A DNA stretch of 64,000 bases from Sphingomonadales bacterium (GCA_016872155.1 VHBB01000007.1:23594-87593); one strand, 5' to 3'; counted from the stretch's first letter, positions 54,448 to 63,937 are shown. A program made the numbers and translations. Notes: generated by a model from the sequence alone, not told the origin.

Positions 54448-55701
54448 ATGAAGACCCCGCTGCCGCTGGTTTTGCTGATACAGCTCTGCTTACTGGTTTC
54501 TTTTGTGCAGGCGCAACAGGCGCCTCCCGTACCAAAAAAAAATCAAAAATTAATAAGAGGTAAAGCAGGTAGTAATTTGGTTTACAATATTTTAAAAAAT
54601 TCAAATGATAGTCTGGTCAGGGCCCTGATCGAAGCCCCCGATCGCTGGGGTGTTCAAGTTATGTACACCACGATCAAAAAGAAGGGACGGCGGGCCTCTC
54701 AGTTTACGGACCATTCTTTTAACCTTAGACCCGAACAGTATTTTTATCCGGCCTCCACGGTAAAATTTCCCATCGCCATTTTGGCCCTGCAACGCCTTCG
54801 AGAACTTGCCGTGCCGGGGCTAGACCGTAACAGCACCTTTGTAACGCTAAAGGACAGGCCGGAGCAAACCGAGGTCTGCAACGATCCAACCGCCGAAGAT
54901 GGTCGCCCAACCATTGCCCATTACATAAAAAAGATCTTATTGGTCAGTGATAATGACGCCTACAACAGACTTTATGAATGGCTCGGGCAAGATTACATCA
55001 ACCAGACCCTGCACCGTTTAGGATATAGCGGGGTAGAGATCTTACATCGCCTGAGCCTGCCGCTTAGTACCGAAGAAAATCGATATACCAATCCGGTCGT
55101 TTTCTACGACAGTTCTGGTCGATTGCTCTACAGCCAAGCGGGCGCCTATGCCCTACATCAACCCAGCCCCGCTACCCTAAAAATGGGAAAGGGGTACATC
55201 AGTCGCGGAAAACTGGTCGAAGAACCTTTCGATTTTTCGTTCAAGAATCGGTTACCCTTGCCCGATCTGCATCATATGGTCAGACAAATTTTGTTTCCTG
55301 CGTCTGTGCCCGCCTCTCGTCGTTTTAATCTCTCTGAGGACGATCTGTTTTTTTTGCGAGAGTATATGAGCCGACTTCCATCGCAGAGTCGATTTCCAGC
55401 TTATGATAGCACAGCGGTCTGGGATAACTATGTAAAGTTCTTGTATTACGGATCGTCAACAGAAAAACCCGATTCGGACATACGTATCTATAACAAGGTC
55501 GGAAATGCCTATGGATTTTTAATTGATGCGGCCTGTTTCGAACAGGTTCGTACCCAAAAGAAATTCTTGTTAAGTGGGGTCGTCTATTGCAATAGTGATG
55601 AGATCTTCAACGACGATCGGTATGAATATGATAGCATCGGTTATCCCTTTTTACGATCGCTGGGGCGCATTCTTTACCAACAGGCTATGTCGTCTCGATA
55701 A
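54448..55701 (+). CDS. class A beta-lactamase-fold serine hydrolase, exported
   Basis: 417 residues from ATG 54448 (MKTPLPLVLLIQLCLLVSFVQA-QQAPP, a signal peptide). The serine-hydrolase motifs are YPASTVKFPIAIL (SxxK), LLVSDNDAYNRLYEWLG (SDN) and YNKVGNAYGFLID in place of KTG. It is larger than class A beta-lactamases (about 290), with an insert around 240-330. No Glu166-type omega-loop motif is obvious. A penicillin-binding or esterase role is as likely as resistance. The aminotransferase gene follows 82 bases later. Confidence 0.85.
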   Translation: MKTPLPLVLLIQLCLLVSFVQAQQAPPVPKKNQKLIRGKAGSNLVYNILKNSNDSLVRALIEAPDRWGVQVMYTTIKKKGRRASQFTDHSFNLRPEQYFYPASTVKFPIAILALQRLRELAVPGLDRNSTFVTLKDRPEQTEVCNDPTAEDGRPTIAHYIKKILLVSDNDAYNRLYEWLGQDYINQTLHRLGYSGVEILHRLSLPLSTEENRYTNPVVFYDSSGRLLYSQAGAYALHQPSPATLKMGKGYISRGKLVEEPFDFSFKNRLPLPDLHHMVRQILFPASVPASRRFNLSEDDLFFLREYMSRLPSQSRFPAYDSTAVWDNYVKFLYYGSSTEKPDSDIRIYNKVGNAYGFLIDAACFEQVRTQKKFLLSGVVYCNSDEIFNDDRYEYDSIGYPFLRSLGRILYQQAMSSR

Positions 55702-55783
55702 CCTAAAGTCGAATGCGGCGACCCGCCAACAATCGAAGCAGTTTTTCGTACCTTGCCCCTCATACATCAAAGCCTGTTTTGCC

Positions 55784-56980
55784 ATGGCCTTATCTAGTTT
55801 TTTGAATCGATTCAACGAACCCGAGACCCTTCGAATGGCACAGTTGGGCAGAGAGCTAAGGGCCCGGGGCATCGATGTGATCGATATGAGTTTGGGTGAG
55901 CCCGACTTCGATACGCCCACTCACATTAAAGAAGCAGCTATTACCGCCATTCGCGAGAACTGGACGCATTATACACCGGTGGCCGGGTTGCCCGACCTTC
56001 GGGCAGCGATCTGTCAAAAGTTTAAAAGAGACAACCAACTCGATTACAAACCCGAGCAGATCGTGGTCTCTACCGGCGCCAAGCAAAGTCTGGCCAATGC
56101 CATTCTCGCATTGGTAGACGAAGAAGACGAAGTGATTATTCCCACTCCCTTTTGGGTTACCTACAGCGAGCTGGTAAAAATTGCCAGAGGCAGGGTAAAG
56201 GCTGTTCGCACCACGGCCGAAAGCGGCTTTAAGATCTCGCCCCAACAACTAGAAGAATCCATTAGTGATGCTACCAAACTCTTTATGTTCTCTTCTCCTT
56301 GCAACCCCAGCGGGGCAGTCTATACCCAAGAAGAGCTGAAGGCATTAGTAGCTGTTTTCGAAAAGCATCCGCACGTCTACATAATCTCTGACGAGATCTA
56401 CGAGTATATCAACTTTGGCGGTAGGCATTGCAGTATCGCTTCTTTTTCGTCGATCAGCGATCGCGTGATCGTCATTAACGGACTCAGCAAAGGATTTGCC
56501 ATGACGGGGTGGCGGCTAGGCTACATGGCCGCTTCGGTCGCAATAGCCAAGGCTTGCGAAAAAGTGCAGGGACAATTTACCAGTGGGGCCAACTCCATTA
56601 CACAAAAAGCGGCGGTGGCAGCCCTTACATCCGATCTGCGACCCACACAAGAGATGGTCGAAGAATTTGCAAAACGAAGAACATTGGTGCTGTCGTTACT
56701 GCAGTCGATTCCAGGAGTGGTGTGCCCTTCGCCCGCCGGTGCCTTTTATGTATTTCCGGACCTGCGGTTTTATTTTGGAAAGACCGACGGCGAGACCCTT
56801 GTACAAAATGCAGCAGACCTAAGTATGTACCTGCTTAACAAGGCGCACGTTTCTTCGGTCATGGGGGATGCATTCGGTGAACCGCACTGTGTACGGTTTT
56901 CGTTTGCCAATAGTCGCGATAAAATAAAAGAGGGATGGAGAAGAATCAGTGAGGCATTGGCTGCGCTGCAAGTGCCGTGA
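55784..56980 (+). CDS. PLP-dependent class I/II aminotransferase (aspartate-type)
   Basis: 398 residues from ATG 55784 (MALSSFLNRFNEPETLRMAQLGRELR); the track's longer start runs into the upstream hydrolase gene. The fold type I motifs are MSLGEPDFDTPTHIKEAA, the aromatic stacking region STGAKQSLANAIL, FSSPCNPSGAVYTQEEL and PLP Lys in NGLSKGFAMTGWRLGYMA. It resembles bacterial aspartate/prephenate aminotransferases. The last 35 bases overlap the convergent coaE gene. Confidence 0.93.
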   Translation: MALSSFLNRFNEPETLRMAQLGRELRARGIDVIDMSLGEPDFDTPTHIKEAAITAIRENWTHYTPVAGLPDLRAAICQKFKRDNQLDYKPEQIVVSTGAKQSLANAILALVDEEDEVIIPTPFWVTYSELVKIARGRVKAVRTTAESGFKISPQQLEESISDATKLFMFSSPCNPSGAVYTQEELKALVAVFEKHPHVYIISDEIYEYINFGGRHCSIASFSSISDRVIVINGLSKGFAMTGWRLGYMAASVAIAKACEKVQGQFTSGANSITQKAAVAALTSDLRPTQEMVEEFAKRRTLVLSLLQSIPGVVCPSPAGAFYVFPDLRFYFGKTDGETLVQNAADLSMYLLNKAHVSSVMGDAFGEPHCVRFSFANSRDKIKEGWRRISEALAALQVP

Positions 56981-57548
56981 GCTTTTCGTGCAGGTCCAAT
57001 ACCTGTGGCAGTAACGCCACGCGTTCGTCGTTTACAATCACAAAATCGCAGAGTTTTAGTTTAATGGCATCTTGTAACTGGGTGGCCATTCTTTTTTTTA
57101 CAGCTGCTTCGCTCAATTGATCTCGCTGCATAACCCGTTGCAGCCGTAGGGCAGCGGGGGCTGACACTCCGATCACATAGTCGAGCCCCTCGGCAGCTCC
57201 GCTTTCGAACAGCAGCGCAGCCTCGCGAAGTGCATACGGCGCTTGTTGCTTCGACAGCCATTCGTTGGCATCGGCAATGGTGGCCGGATGTACCAGTTGG
57301 TTAAGCTGTTCTCTTTTTGACTCGTCTTCGAAGACCAGCGAAGCCAGGTACGATCGATCAAGCACGCCTTCTTTGTAACAGAGAGGGCCAAAGGTTTCGA
57401 TCAGTGCGGTTCGAAGCGCTGGGTCCTGATTCATTAACCTTTTGGCTGCATCGTCGGCATAGTATACGGGTATGCCCAGGGTTTCGAAGATCCTGGCCAC
57501 GGTGGTCTTGCCACTGCCAATACCTCCTGTAAGGCCAATTCGAAGCAT
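56946..57548 (-). CDS. coaE: dephospho-CoA kinase
   Basis: 200 residues with P-loop RIGLTGGIGSGKTTVARIF, then the substrate motif YYADDAAKRLM and the lid region VMQRDQLSEAAVKKRMATQ. It phosphorylates dephospho-CoA in the last step of CoA synthesis. It follows yajC by 2 bases at the end of the nusB-yajC-coaE run, an order typical for Bacteroidota. Overlaps the aminotransferase 3' end. Confidence 0.96.
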   Translation of the reverse strand: MLRIGLTGGIGSGKTTVARIFETLGIPVYYADDAAKRLMNQDPALRTALIETFGPLCYKEGVLDRSYLASLVFEDESKREQLNQLVHPATIADANEWLSKQQAPYALREAALLFESGAAEGLDYVIGVSAPAALRLQRVMQRDQLSEAAVKKRMATQLQDAIKLKLCDFVIVNDERVALLPQVLDLHEKLTALAAQPMPH

Positions 57549-57550
57549 GT

Positions 57551-57889
57551 TTATTTTTTCTCGGCGGCAGCTGGCTTATTGAGCGCCGTGGTCCAATCCA
57601 TACTAATGGCCGACTTCTCGATCTTTAGGTAACTGCCCGGACTCGTCTCGACCGAAAGGGTGGTCCCATCTTCATTGACTTTGTTGATGGTGGCATGAAT
57701 GCCGGCAATGGTTACGATCTTGTCCCCTTTGTTAAGGTTGTCGATAAAGGTTTTCTGACTCTTGGCTCGTTGCGCTTGGGGGCGAATAAAGAACAACCAA
57801 AAGACCAAGATCATCAGACCCAGAAATACGAATTGAAATCCACCGAATCCGGGTTGAGCGGGTGCTTGCAACAAATAGAAAGAATACAT
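57551..57889 (-). CDS. yajC: preprotein translocase accessory subunit YajC
   Basis: 112 residues with one N-terminal membrane helix at about 19-40 (FVFLGLMILVFWLFFIRPQAQRAKSQK). The family motif IRPQ is followed by NLNKGDKIVTIAGIHATINKVNEDGTTLSVE, the conserved soluble part. It works with SecDF, whose gene is at 51-54 kb. A TAATTTTG box lies 22 bases upstream, so it may also be transcribed independently of nusB. Confidence 0.95.
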   Translation of the reverse strand: MYSFYLLQAPAQPGFGGFQFVFLGLMILVFWLFFIRPQAQRAKSQKTFIDNLNKGDKIVTIAGIHATINKVNEDGTTLSVETSPGSYLKIEKSAISMDWTTALNKPAAAEKK

Positions 57890-57911
57890 AAGGGGAGTTT
57901 TATTTACGTTA

Positions 57912-57919
57912 CAAAATTA
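57912..57919 (-). promoter_or_regulatory. -7 box before yajC
   Basis: TAATTTTG on the minus strand in the 47-base nusB-yajC gap. It would give an internal promoter for yajC-coaE. Confidence 0.5.
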
Positions 57920-57936
57920 GTTGTTCGCTGTTAAAG

Positions 57937-58863
57937 TTATGACTTGCGAAAATCCACTTTTCGTAAGGCGCCCGCCGCTACCAGGTCTTTGTGAATCCCA
58001 TCCAAAATTCCATTTACGAATTGGCCGCTTTGCGCCGTGCTGTACTCTTTGGCCAGGTCAATGTATTCGTTGATGGTCACTTTGGGAGGAATCGTTTCGA
58101 AGAATAGAAACTCCGCCACGCCCATTTTCATCATGATCATGTCGAGCTGTGCAATTCGCTCCGGATCCCAGTTCTTTAATTTAGGGATGATATACGATTG
58201 AAGTTGCTCTTGTTTTTCCAGTACGGTTCTCAGTAGCTCTACTCCGAATTGTTCTTTATCGCGGTCTATTAGCTGCTCAAAGTTGAGCTGCCCGGGTTTA
58301 TGCAAATAGGAGGCCAATAGTTGCACGACGCCTTCTCCATCATCGTCCCAATCGGTAAATAATTCTTCTATATAGGCGACAAAAGAAGGATTGGCCAGCA
58401 ACAGATCGTTGACAATGTATTCCACCATTTTGCGTTCTGCCTTCTTATCGCGAGAGGGGGTAGACAGGTAAGTTTGGTAGGTCTCTGTTTCGGCCAGTTT
58501 CAAGTAGACCGATTTTATTAATTCTTGTGCGAGTTCTAGCTGGGGTTTGAGTTGATCGATCTGTTTAAGCAGGGCTTTGTCTTCGAGCATTTGCCAGAGT
58601 AGTTCGTTGCCGGCCAATTTTGTATTGATGTTAAGGTCAGCGGCCGAGGGCAGGTGTTTGGAGGCCTTTTGATGGGCGTATTTTTCGGGAAAACGAAGAA
58701 TTTCGGTGAGTAACCACAGGAGGTGCACCAGTAACCGACGGGGTTGGTCGAATTGTTGTTTGAGCAACGAGGCATGAGCGGCAGGGGCGGGGATGGCATC
58801 AAAGGTGGAAATGGTGTAGAGTGTTTGCATCACCTTGACCCGAATTGTACGTCTGCTGATCAT
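57937..58863 (-). CDS. nusB: transcription antitermination factor NusB, long Bacteroidota form
   Basis: 308 residues from ATG 58863 (MISRRTIRVKVMQTLYTIST), about twice the length of E. coli NusB. The extra length is an N-terminal helical region; the NusB fold with ELLRTVLEKQEQLQSYI, IAQLDMIMMKMGVAEFLFFETIPPKVTINEYIDLAKEYSTAQSGQFVNGILDGI fills the C-terminus. It binds boxA RNA with S10 in rRNA transcription antitermination. The ORF-track start eight codons upstream is a TTG at the -7 box and is less likely. Confidence 0.93.
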   Translation of the reverse strand: MISRRTIRVKVMQTLYTISTFDAIPAPAAHASLLKQQFDQPRRLLVHLLWLLTEILRFPEKYAHQKASKHLPSAADLNINTKLAGNELLWQMLEDKALLKQIDQLKPQLELAQELIKSVYLKLAETETYQTYLSTPSRDKKAERKMVEYIVNDLLLANPSFVAYIEELFTDWDDDGEGVVQLLASYLHKPGQLNFEQLIDRDKEQFGVELLRTVLEKQEQLQSYIIPKLKNWDPERIAQLDMIMMKMGVAEFLFFETIPPKVTINEYIDLAKEYSTAQSGQFVNGILDGIHKDLVAAGALRKVDFRKS

Positions 58864-58884
58864 TGTATAAGAGCTTATGAGGTA

Positions 58885-58892
58885 CAAAGATA
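58885..58892 (-). promoter_or_regulatory. -7 box of nusB
   Basis: TATCTTTG on the minus strand, with TTTT 20 bases further upstream as a possible imperfect -33 box. Confidence 0.6.
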
Positions 58893-58913
58893 CGCTATTT
58901 AAAGGACGTCCGA

Positions 58914-58926
58914 AAAGGAGGTGATC
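58914..58926 (+). other. 16S-tail complement (AAAAGGAGGTGATC) in the nusB-groES gap
   Basis: The + strand reads GAAAAGGAGGTGATCG here, matching the complement of the usual 16S rRNA 3' end (GATCACCTCCTTTT) over about 14 bases. No supported gene starts after it and no rRNA-like sequence flanks it. It overlaps the nusB -33 region. The rest of the 249-base gap holds the groES promoter. Confidence 0.4.
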
Positions 58927-59044
58927 GCTGAAAAATTGTCAGCGTATAGGCCTGTGATCAATCGGTTTAAGTCAATTTTGGCAACTGTTCCTGACAAAAA
59001 TTACAGGCGATGGTCTGTTTCTGGTGCTGGCATACTATTTAGAA

Positions 59045-59052
59045 TATATTTG
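59045..59052 (+). promoter_or_regulatory. -7 box of groES-groEL
   Basis: TATATTTG, 60 bases before the groES ATG. I see no CIRCE inverted repeat (TTAGCACTC-N9-GAGTGCTAA), so HrcA control is not supported by the sequence. Confidence 0.65.
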
Positions 59053-59112
59053 TCGCCCGCCCTGGGGTAGTTTCCGGCGGGTTAACCATTAACAACAAAA
59101 TCAAATCAAGCT

Positions 59113-59394
59113 ATGGCCAAGAAAGTCAATGTTACTCCGCTTCACGACCGTGTGATCGTGAAAGCCGCTGCCGCCGAAGAAAAGACCGCAGGTGGCATCA
59201 TTATTCCCGACACTGCCAAAGAGAAACCTCAGCGTGGTACTGTCGTTGCTGCCGGGCCCGGCAAAAAGGATGAGCCTGTTACCGTCAAAGCCGGAGATAC
59301 CGTGCTCTATGGAAAATACGCCGGCACCGAGATCCAGATCGAGGGTGTCGATTATTTAATTATGCGCGAATCAGATATTTTGGCAATCGTTTAA
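59113..59394 (+). CDS. groES: co-chaperonin GroES
   Basis: 93 residues. [34 protein letters not shown] contains the mobile loop, and [13 protein letters not shown] the conserved end. It caps the GroEL cavity. groEL follows 42 bases later in one transcript. Confidence 0.98.
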   Translation: MAKKVNVTPLHDRVIVKAAAAEEKTAGGIIIPDTAKEKPQRGTVVAAGPGKKDEPVTVKAGDTVLYGKYAGTEIQIEGVDYLIMRESDILAIV

Positions 59395-59436
59395 TCGTAT
59401 CGGTAAACCAAATAAGTAACTATCAAACCAAACAAT

Positions 59437-61074
59437 ATGGCAAAACAGATTTTCTTCGATATCGAAGCAAGAAATAGAATGAAAAAGGGCGTTGACACAC
59501 TTGCTAACGCAGTTAAAGTTACGCTTGGCCCCAAGGGCAGAAACGTAGTGATCGAAAAGAAGTTCGGCGCTCCCCAGGTTACAAAAGACGGAGTTAGTGT
59601 AGCCAAGGAAATTGAATTGGAAGATCCCATAGAGAACATGGGCGCTCAAATGGTAAAAGAAGTAGCTTCTAAGACCGCCGACATTGCCGGTGATGGTACC
59701 ACTACGGCCACCGTACTGGCGCAGTCGATCATCAGCGAAGGTCTTAAGATGGTCGCTGCCGGAGCCAATCCCATGGATCTCAAAAGAGGTATCGATAAAG
59801 CCGTTTCGCTGGTGGTTGGCAGCCTGCACGCGCAGAGCCAGACCGTAGGAAGCGACAGCAAAAAGATTCAGCAAGTAGCGACCATCTCTGCCAACAACGA
59901 CGAGACCATCGGCAAATTGATCGCCGAGGCGTTTGGCAAGGTGGGCAAAGAAGGCGTTATTACCGTAGAAGAAGCCAAGGGCACAGATACCACTGTAGAT
60001 GTTGTAGAAGGTATGCAGTTCGATCGCGGCTATATCTCTCCTTATTTCGTAACGAATAGCGAGAAGATGGAAGCGGAGTTGCAAAACCCCTACATCCTGA
60101 TCTACGACAAGAAGATCAGCAATATGAAAGATATTCTTCATATTCTCGAGAAAGTGGCCCAAGGAGGTCGTCCGCTATTGATTATTGCAGAAGATCTCGA
60201 AGGAGAAGCGCTGGCTACCCTGGTGGTGAATAAGCTGCGCGGCACCCTTAAAGTCGCTGCTGTAAAAGCACCCGGCTTCGGCGATCGCCGCAAAGAAATG
60301 TTGCAAGACATCGCGATTCTTACCAAGGGTATCGTGGTAAGCGAAGAGCAAGGTTTTAAGTTGGAGAATGCCGACCTGACCTATTTGGGACAAGCAGCTT
60401 CTGTAACCATCGACAAAGACAATACGACTATCGTAGGTGGTAAAGGAAAGAAAGAAGATATTACCGCTCGTGTTAACCAGATCAAAGCGCAGATCGAGAC
60501 TACTACTTCCGATTACGATCGCGAAAAATTACAGGAGCGTCTGGCTAAACTGAGTGGTGGTGTTGCGGTGCTCTATGTCGGTGCTGCTACCGAAGTAGAA
60601 ATGAAAGAGAAAAAAGACCGAGTGGATGATGCCTTGCACGCCACCCGTGCTGCGGTAGAAGAGGGGATCGTGCCCGGTGGCGGGGTTGCTTATATCCGTG
60701 CCATTGAGTCGCTCGATGCCAAGGTAAAAGGACAGATCGAAGACGAACAAACCGGTATGGCCATTGTGCGCCGCGCGCTCGAAGAGCCCATGCGTATCCT
60801 TACGGCCAACGCCGGAATCGACGGTTCGATCGTGGTACAGCGCATCAAAGAAGGCAAGGCCGATTTCGGTTTCAATGCCCGTACCGAGGTGTATGAGAAC
60901 CTGTTCAAAGCGGGGGTTATCGATCCTACCAAAGTAAGCCGCGTAGCCCTCGAGAACGCTGCCTCCATTGCGGGTATGTTGCTCACCACAGAATGTGTGG
61001 TGGCCGACAAGCCTAAAAAAGAAGAACCCCATGCACTTCCAGCCCCCGATATGGGCGGAATGGGAGGCTATTAA
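59437..61074 (+). CDS. groEL: chaperonin GroEL
   Basis: 545 residues, normal length. Nucleotide-binding motif [12 protein letters not shown], the equatorial/intermediate [15 protein letters not shown], and [14 protein letters not shown] are conserved. The tail is short and Met/Gly-ended (DMGGMGGY) rather than the long GGM repeat. It folds newly made proteins with GroES. A terminator follows at 61101. Confidence 0.98.
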   Translation: MAKQIFFDIEARNRMKKGVDTLANAVKVTLGPKGRNVVIEKKFGAPQVTKDGVSVAKEIELEDPIENMGAQMVKEVASKTADIAGDGTTTATVLAQSIISEGLKMVAAGANPMDLKRGIDKAVSLVVGSLHAQSQTVGSDSKKIQQVATISANNDETIGKLIAEAFGKVGKEGVITVEEAKGTDTTVDVVEGMQFDRGYISPYFVTNSEKMEAELQNPYILIYDKKISNMKDILHILEKVAQGGRPLLIIAEDLEGEALATLVVNKLRGTLKVAAVKAPGFGDRRKEMLQDIAILTKGIVVSEEQGFKLENADLTYLGQAASVTIDKDNTTIVGGKGKKEDITARVNQIKAQIETTTSDYDREKLQERLAKLSGGVAVLYVGAATEVEMKEKKDRVDDALHATRAAVEEGIVPGGGVAYIRAIESLDAKVKGQIEDEQTGMAIVRRALEEPMRILTANAGIDGSIVVQRIKEGKADFGFNARTEVYENLFKAGVIDPTKVSRVALENAASIAGMLLTTECVVADKPKKEEPHALPAPDMGGMGGY

Positions 61075-61100
61075 TCAATTGGTTTACAGCAAATATTACA

Positions 61101-61131
61101 AACTGGCTCCGCGAGGGGCCAGTTTTTTTAT
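61101..61131 (+). terminator. intrinsic terminator of groES-groEL
   Basis: AACTGGCTCC / GGGGCCAGTT with one wobble pair and a GCGA loop, followed by a T-run. Confidence 0.9.
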
Positions 61132-61194
61132 TTTACTCTATCTTTAAATAAATTTCATACTTTAGCCTACCTTAAATTCCATAAAAGCCTGTTT

Positions 61195-63855
61195 ATGAGA
61201 AAAATCTGTTTAATCCTTCTTTTAGTATCAGGGGCATTGCTTTCTAATATCCCTGCTTTTTCCCAGCGTGGTTGCGCTACCCATGAACATAATCAGCAAC
61301 TCGAAATAAGCGATCCTGGATTTGCGTCCAGAAGACAACTTATAGAGCAGAAAACAAGGCAATTCACAGAAAATCCTAACCGGGTTGCTATTGCGGTAAC
61401 TATTCCGGTTGTTTTTCACGTAGTCTACAACACTACAGCTCAGAATATCTCTGATGCCAAAATACTCGCACAGTTGGAACAACTTAATTTGGATTTCGCA
61501 AAACTTAATACTGATTTTGGCACGGTGCCCTCTGTATTTCAACCTTATGGTGCCAACACCGAGGTGCAGTTTTGTATGGCCCAGCGTGATCCCAATGGGC
61601 TCGCTACTACTGGAATTAATAGAGTTCAAACATCAGTGGTATCATTCAGTCCAACAAATAATCCCGTAAAATTCGCCAGCTCGGGTGGAGCTGATGCGTG
61701 GCCCCGCGACAAGTATTTAAATGTTTGGGTATGTAATCTCTCTAATAATCTTTTGGGGTATGCTCAATTTCCTGGAGGAGCTGCCGCAACAGACGGAGTT
61801 GTGCTGTTATTTAGTTCCGTTGGTAGTATGTTAACTCCCGGTACTGCCACCCCTTATCACCTTGGAAGAACGGCTACGCACGAAGTAGGACATTGGTTAA
61901 ATCTTCGTCATATCTGGGGTGATGCAACCTGCGGAAATGACCTGGTAGACGATACTCCTGTTCAAAACACCGCAAATTATGGCTGTCCTACATTTCCTTT
62001 CCTTAGCCCAGGTTGTACGCAATCTGCACCATGGCAAGGAGCTAATTACCAAGGTGATATGTTTATGAATTACATGGACTATGGAAATGATAATTGCCTT
62101 AAGATGTTTTCGTTGGGTCAAAAAGATCGGATGCAAGCTTTATTTGCTACGGGTGGTTCAAGAGCCGCATTGCTAAATTCCGATGGTTGTACCCCTCCCT
62201 TTGGATTTGGTTTTGTAACCCCAGCTGCGGTGGTATCCAATTGCCCTGCTTCTTCAACACTTGTTGCCACCGTAGGCACAGAAGCATTTGGCGGGTTTAG
62301 TGATGCAATTACACTTACCAGTACAACAACGGCTCCCACAGGAACATCAATTTCAATTTCTCCCAGCCCTGTGGCTGTAGGTTCTAGTTTTACAGTTACG
62401 CTGAATAATGCTAATCTACTCGCACCAGGCACCTACAATATTGTTGTCTCTGGTTCAGCCAGTGGAGCTCCTACTCGTACCGTTACAGTTGTATTTCAAG
62501 TATCGGCTGGAGCCGGGCCTTCTGTTTCTACCCAGCCTGCCAGCCAAGCCGTCTGTGCGGGTGTTGCCGCCAGCTTTACTGTTGCCTCTGCTACTGCAAG
62601 CTCTTATCAATGGCAATCAAGTGTAGGCGGGGGCGCTTTTAGCAATATTGCTGGCGCCACAAGTTCGACACTTACCGTATCGAACACCACTGTCTCTATG
62701 AGCGGAAATCTCTACCGATGTGTCGTAGCTGGCCAGTGTGGTAGCACCAACTCTAGTCAGGCCACCCTCACGGTAAATGCTACTCCCGCTGTCGTTAGCC
62801 AGCCCGCTGATCTGACCCAGTGTACGGGTACCTCGGCCGCTTTCTCTGTAACTGCTTCTGGAGGTTCTCTAACTTACCAATGGCAATTAAGCACCGACAA
62901 TGGGGCCACATTTAGCAACATCACCGGTGCTACAGCTGCTACCTACACTATTGCCTCTACTATTTTATCGCAAAATGGAAATCGTTTCCGTTGCGTAGTA
63001 TCCGGTGCTTGTACGCCTTCTGCTACTTCTACGGCTGCTACACTTACCTTAAGTGCGGCTCCCACTATCACGGCTAATCCTGTGGCCACGGCTGTAATTT
63101 GCGAAAGAGCTTCTACCAGTTTTGTGGTAGCGGCCACTACGCCTGTGGGTACCCTCACGTATCAGTGGCAGGCGAGTGCCAATGGCGGAACTACCTGGAC
63201 CAACATCTCGGGCGCTACCAATGCTACTTATACTCAGACCAACGTACCTGCTACTCAAAATGGATACTTATTCAGAGCGGCCGTAACCACCAGTTGTGGT
63301 ACTATCTTCTCAACCAATGTAGCGCTAACGGTAAATACATTCCCAGTTATTTCCTTTAGCACAGTGGAAGAGCTTTGTCTCTCTGATCGTCCTGTAGCGT
63401 TGACGGCTACTCCTGCTGGAGGTGTCTTCAGTGGAACAGGTGTTGCTGTTGGTGCATTTAACCCGCGTACAGCAGGTTTGGGTGCCAAAACAGTTACGTA
63501 TACTGCCTCTAACGCAGGTTGTCAATCTACCTTGTCGCGTTCAATCATTGTTGATCAATGTGCTGAACGTCAGATTCCGTTGCCTAATCCTGCCTCTTTG
63601 ACATTATACCCGAATCCAAATACCGGTAAGTTTGGTATTCGCATCAATACTGATCTCTATACTCGTTTATCGATAAAGGTTTACAACAATCTGGGTCAAT
63701 TGATTAGAAAACAAGAAATCTCCAATGTATTTTATGGACAGGTTGTAAATTTTGATATGTCCTCACTTCCAGCTGGAACCTTCCATTTACTATTTGTAAA
63801 TGATGAGGTAGCTCCTGCTGTAAGTAGAACCATCAGTATGGTTATTTACAAGTAA
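61195..63855 (+). CDS. secreted M43-type metalloprotease with Ig-like repeats and a T9SS sorting domain
   Basis: 886 residues. Signal peptide ends near 24 (ALLSNIPAFSQ). The zinc motif HEVGHWLNLRH is at 229-239 and the Met-turn MNYMDYG at 291-297, with paired cysteines nearby, as in the M43 cytophagalysin/pappalysin group. From about 440 come repeated Ig-like modules, each built on SYQWQ...GGAFSNIAGATSSTLTV and cousins (three clear copies). The last 85 residues (LTLYPNPNTGKFGIRIN...) form a type A C-terminal sorting domain, so it is exported by the type IX system and fixed to the surface or released. The copy is complete and ends with IYK. Confidence 0.92.
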   Translation: MRKICLILLLVSGALLSNIPAFSQRGCATHEHNQQLEISDPGFASRRQLIEQKTRQFTENPNRVAIAVTIPVVFHVVYNTTAQNISDAKILAQLEQLNLDFAKLNTDFGTVPSVFQPYGANTEVQFCMAQRDPNGLATTGINRVQTSVVSFSPTNNPVKFASSGGADAWPRDKYLNVWVCNLSNNLLGYAQFPGGAAATDGVVLLFSSVGSMLTPGTATPYHLGRTATHEVGHWLNLRHIWGDATCGNDLVDDTPVQNTANYGCPTFPFLSPGCTQSAPWQGANYQGDMFMNYMDYGNDNCLKMFSLGQKDRMQALFATGGSRAALLNSDGCTPPFGFGFVTPAAVVSNCPASSTLVATVGTEAFGGFSDAITLTSTTTAPTGTSISISPSPVAVGSSFTVTLNNANLLAPGTYNIVVSGSASGAPTRTVTVVFQVSAGAGPSVSTQPASQAVCAGVAASFTVASATASSYQWQSSVGGGAFSNIAGATSSTLTVSNTTVSMSGNLYRCVVAGQCGSTNSSQATLTVNATPAVVSQPADLTQCTGTSAAFSVTASGGSLTYQWQLSTDNGATFSNITGATAATYTIASTILSQNGNRFRCVVSGACTPSATSTAATLTLSAAPTITANPVATAVICERASTSFVVAATTPVGTLTYQWQASANGGTTWTNISGATNATYTQTNVPATQNGYLFRAAVTTSCGTIFSTNVALTVNTFPVISFSTVEELCLSDRPVALTATPAGGVFSGTGVAVGAFNPRTAGLGAKTVTYTASNAGCQSTLSRSIIVDQCAERQIPLPNPASLTLYPNPNTGKFGIRINTDLYTRLSIKVYNNLGQLIRKQEISNVFYGQVVNFDMSSLPAGTFHLLFVNDEVAPAVSRTISMVIYK

Positions 63856-63874
63856 AGAATAACTTTAACTTTCA

Positions 63875-63908
63875 AATCCCGTTCGGTTCTCCGGACGGGA
63901 TTTTTTTT
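63875..63908 (+). terminator. intrinsic terminator of the M43 protease gene
   Basis: AATCCCGTTCGG / CCGGACGGGATT with a TTCT loop and one wobble pair, followed by eight or more T. Confidence 0.9.
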
Positions 63909-63910
63909 GG

Positions 63911-63918
63911 TACCTTTG
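63911..63918 (+). promoter_or_regulatory. -7 box of the ABC-F gene
   Basis: TACCTTTG directly after the terminator T-run, 19 bases before ATG 63938. Confidence 0.6.
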
Positions 63919-63937
63919 CCGCCGCAATAATCAACCT

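Noticed and set aside
58900-59060. Remnant of a 16S rRNA gene near the GATCACCTCCTTTT match
   Set aside because: Only about 14 bases match; the flanks show no rRNA sequence.
59000-59112. CIRCE operator before groES
   Set aside because: No TTAGCACTC-N9-GAGTGCTAA-like inverted repeat is present.
60529-61032. 167-codon ORF on the minus strand
   Set aside because: Antisense shadow of groEL.
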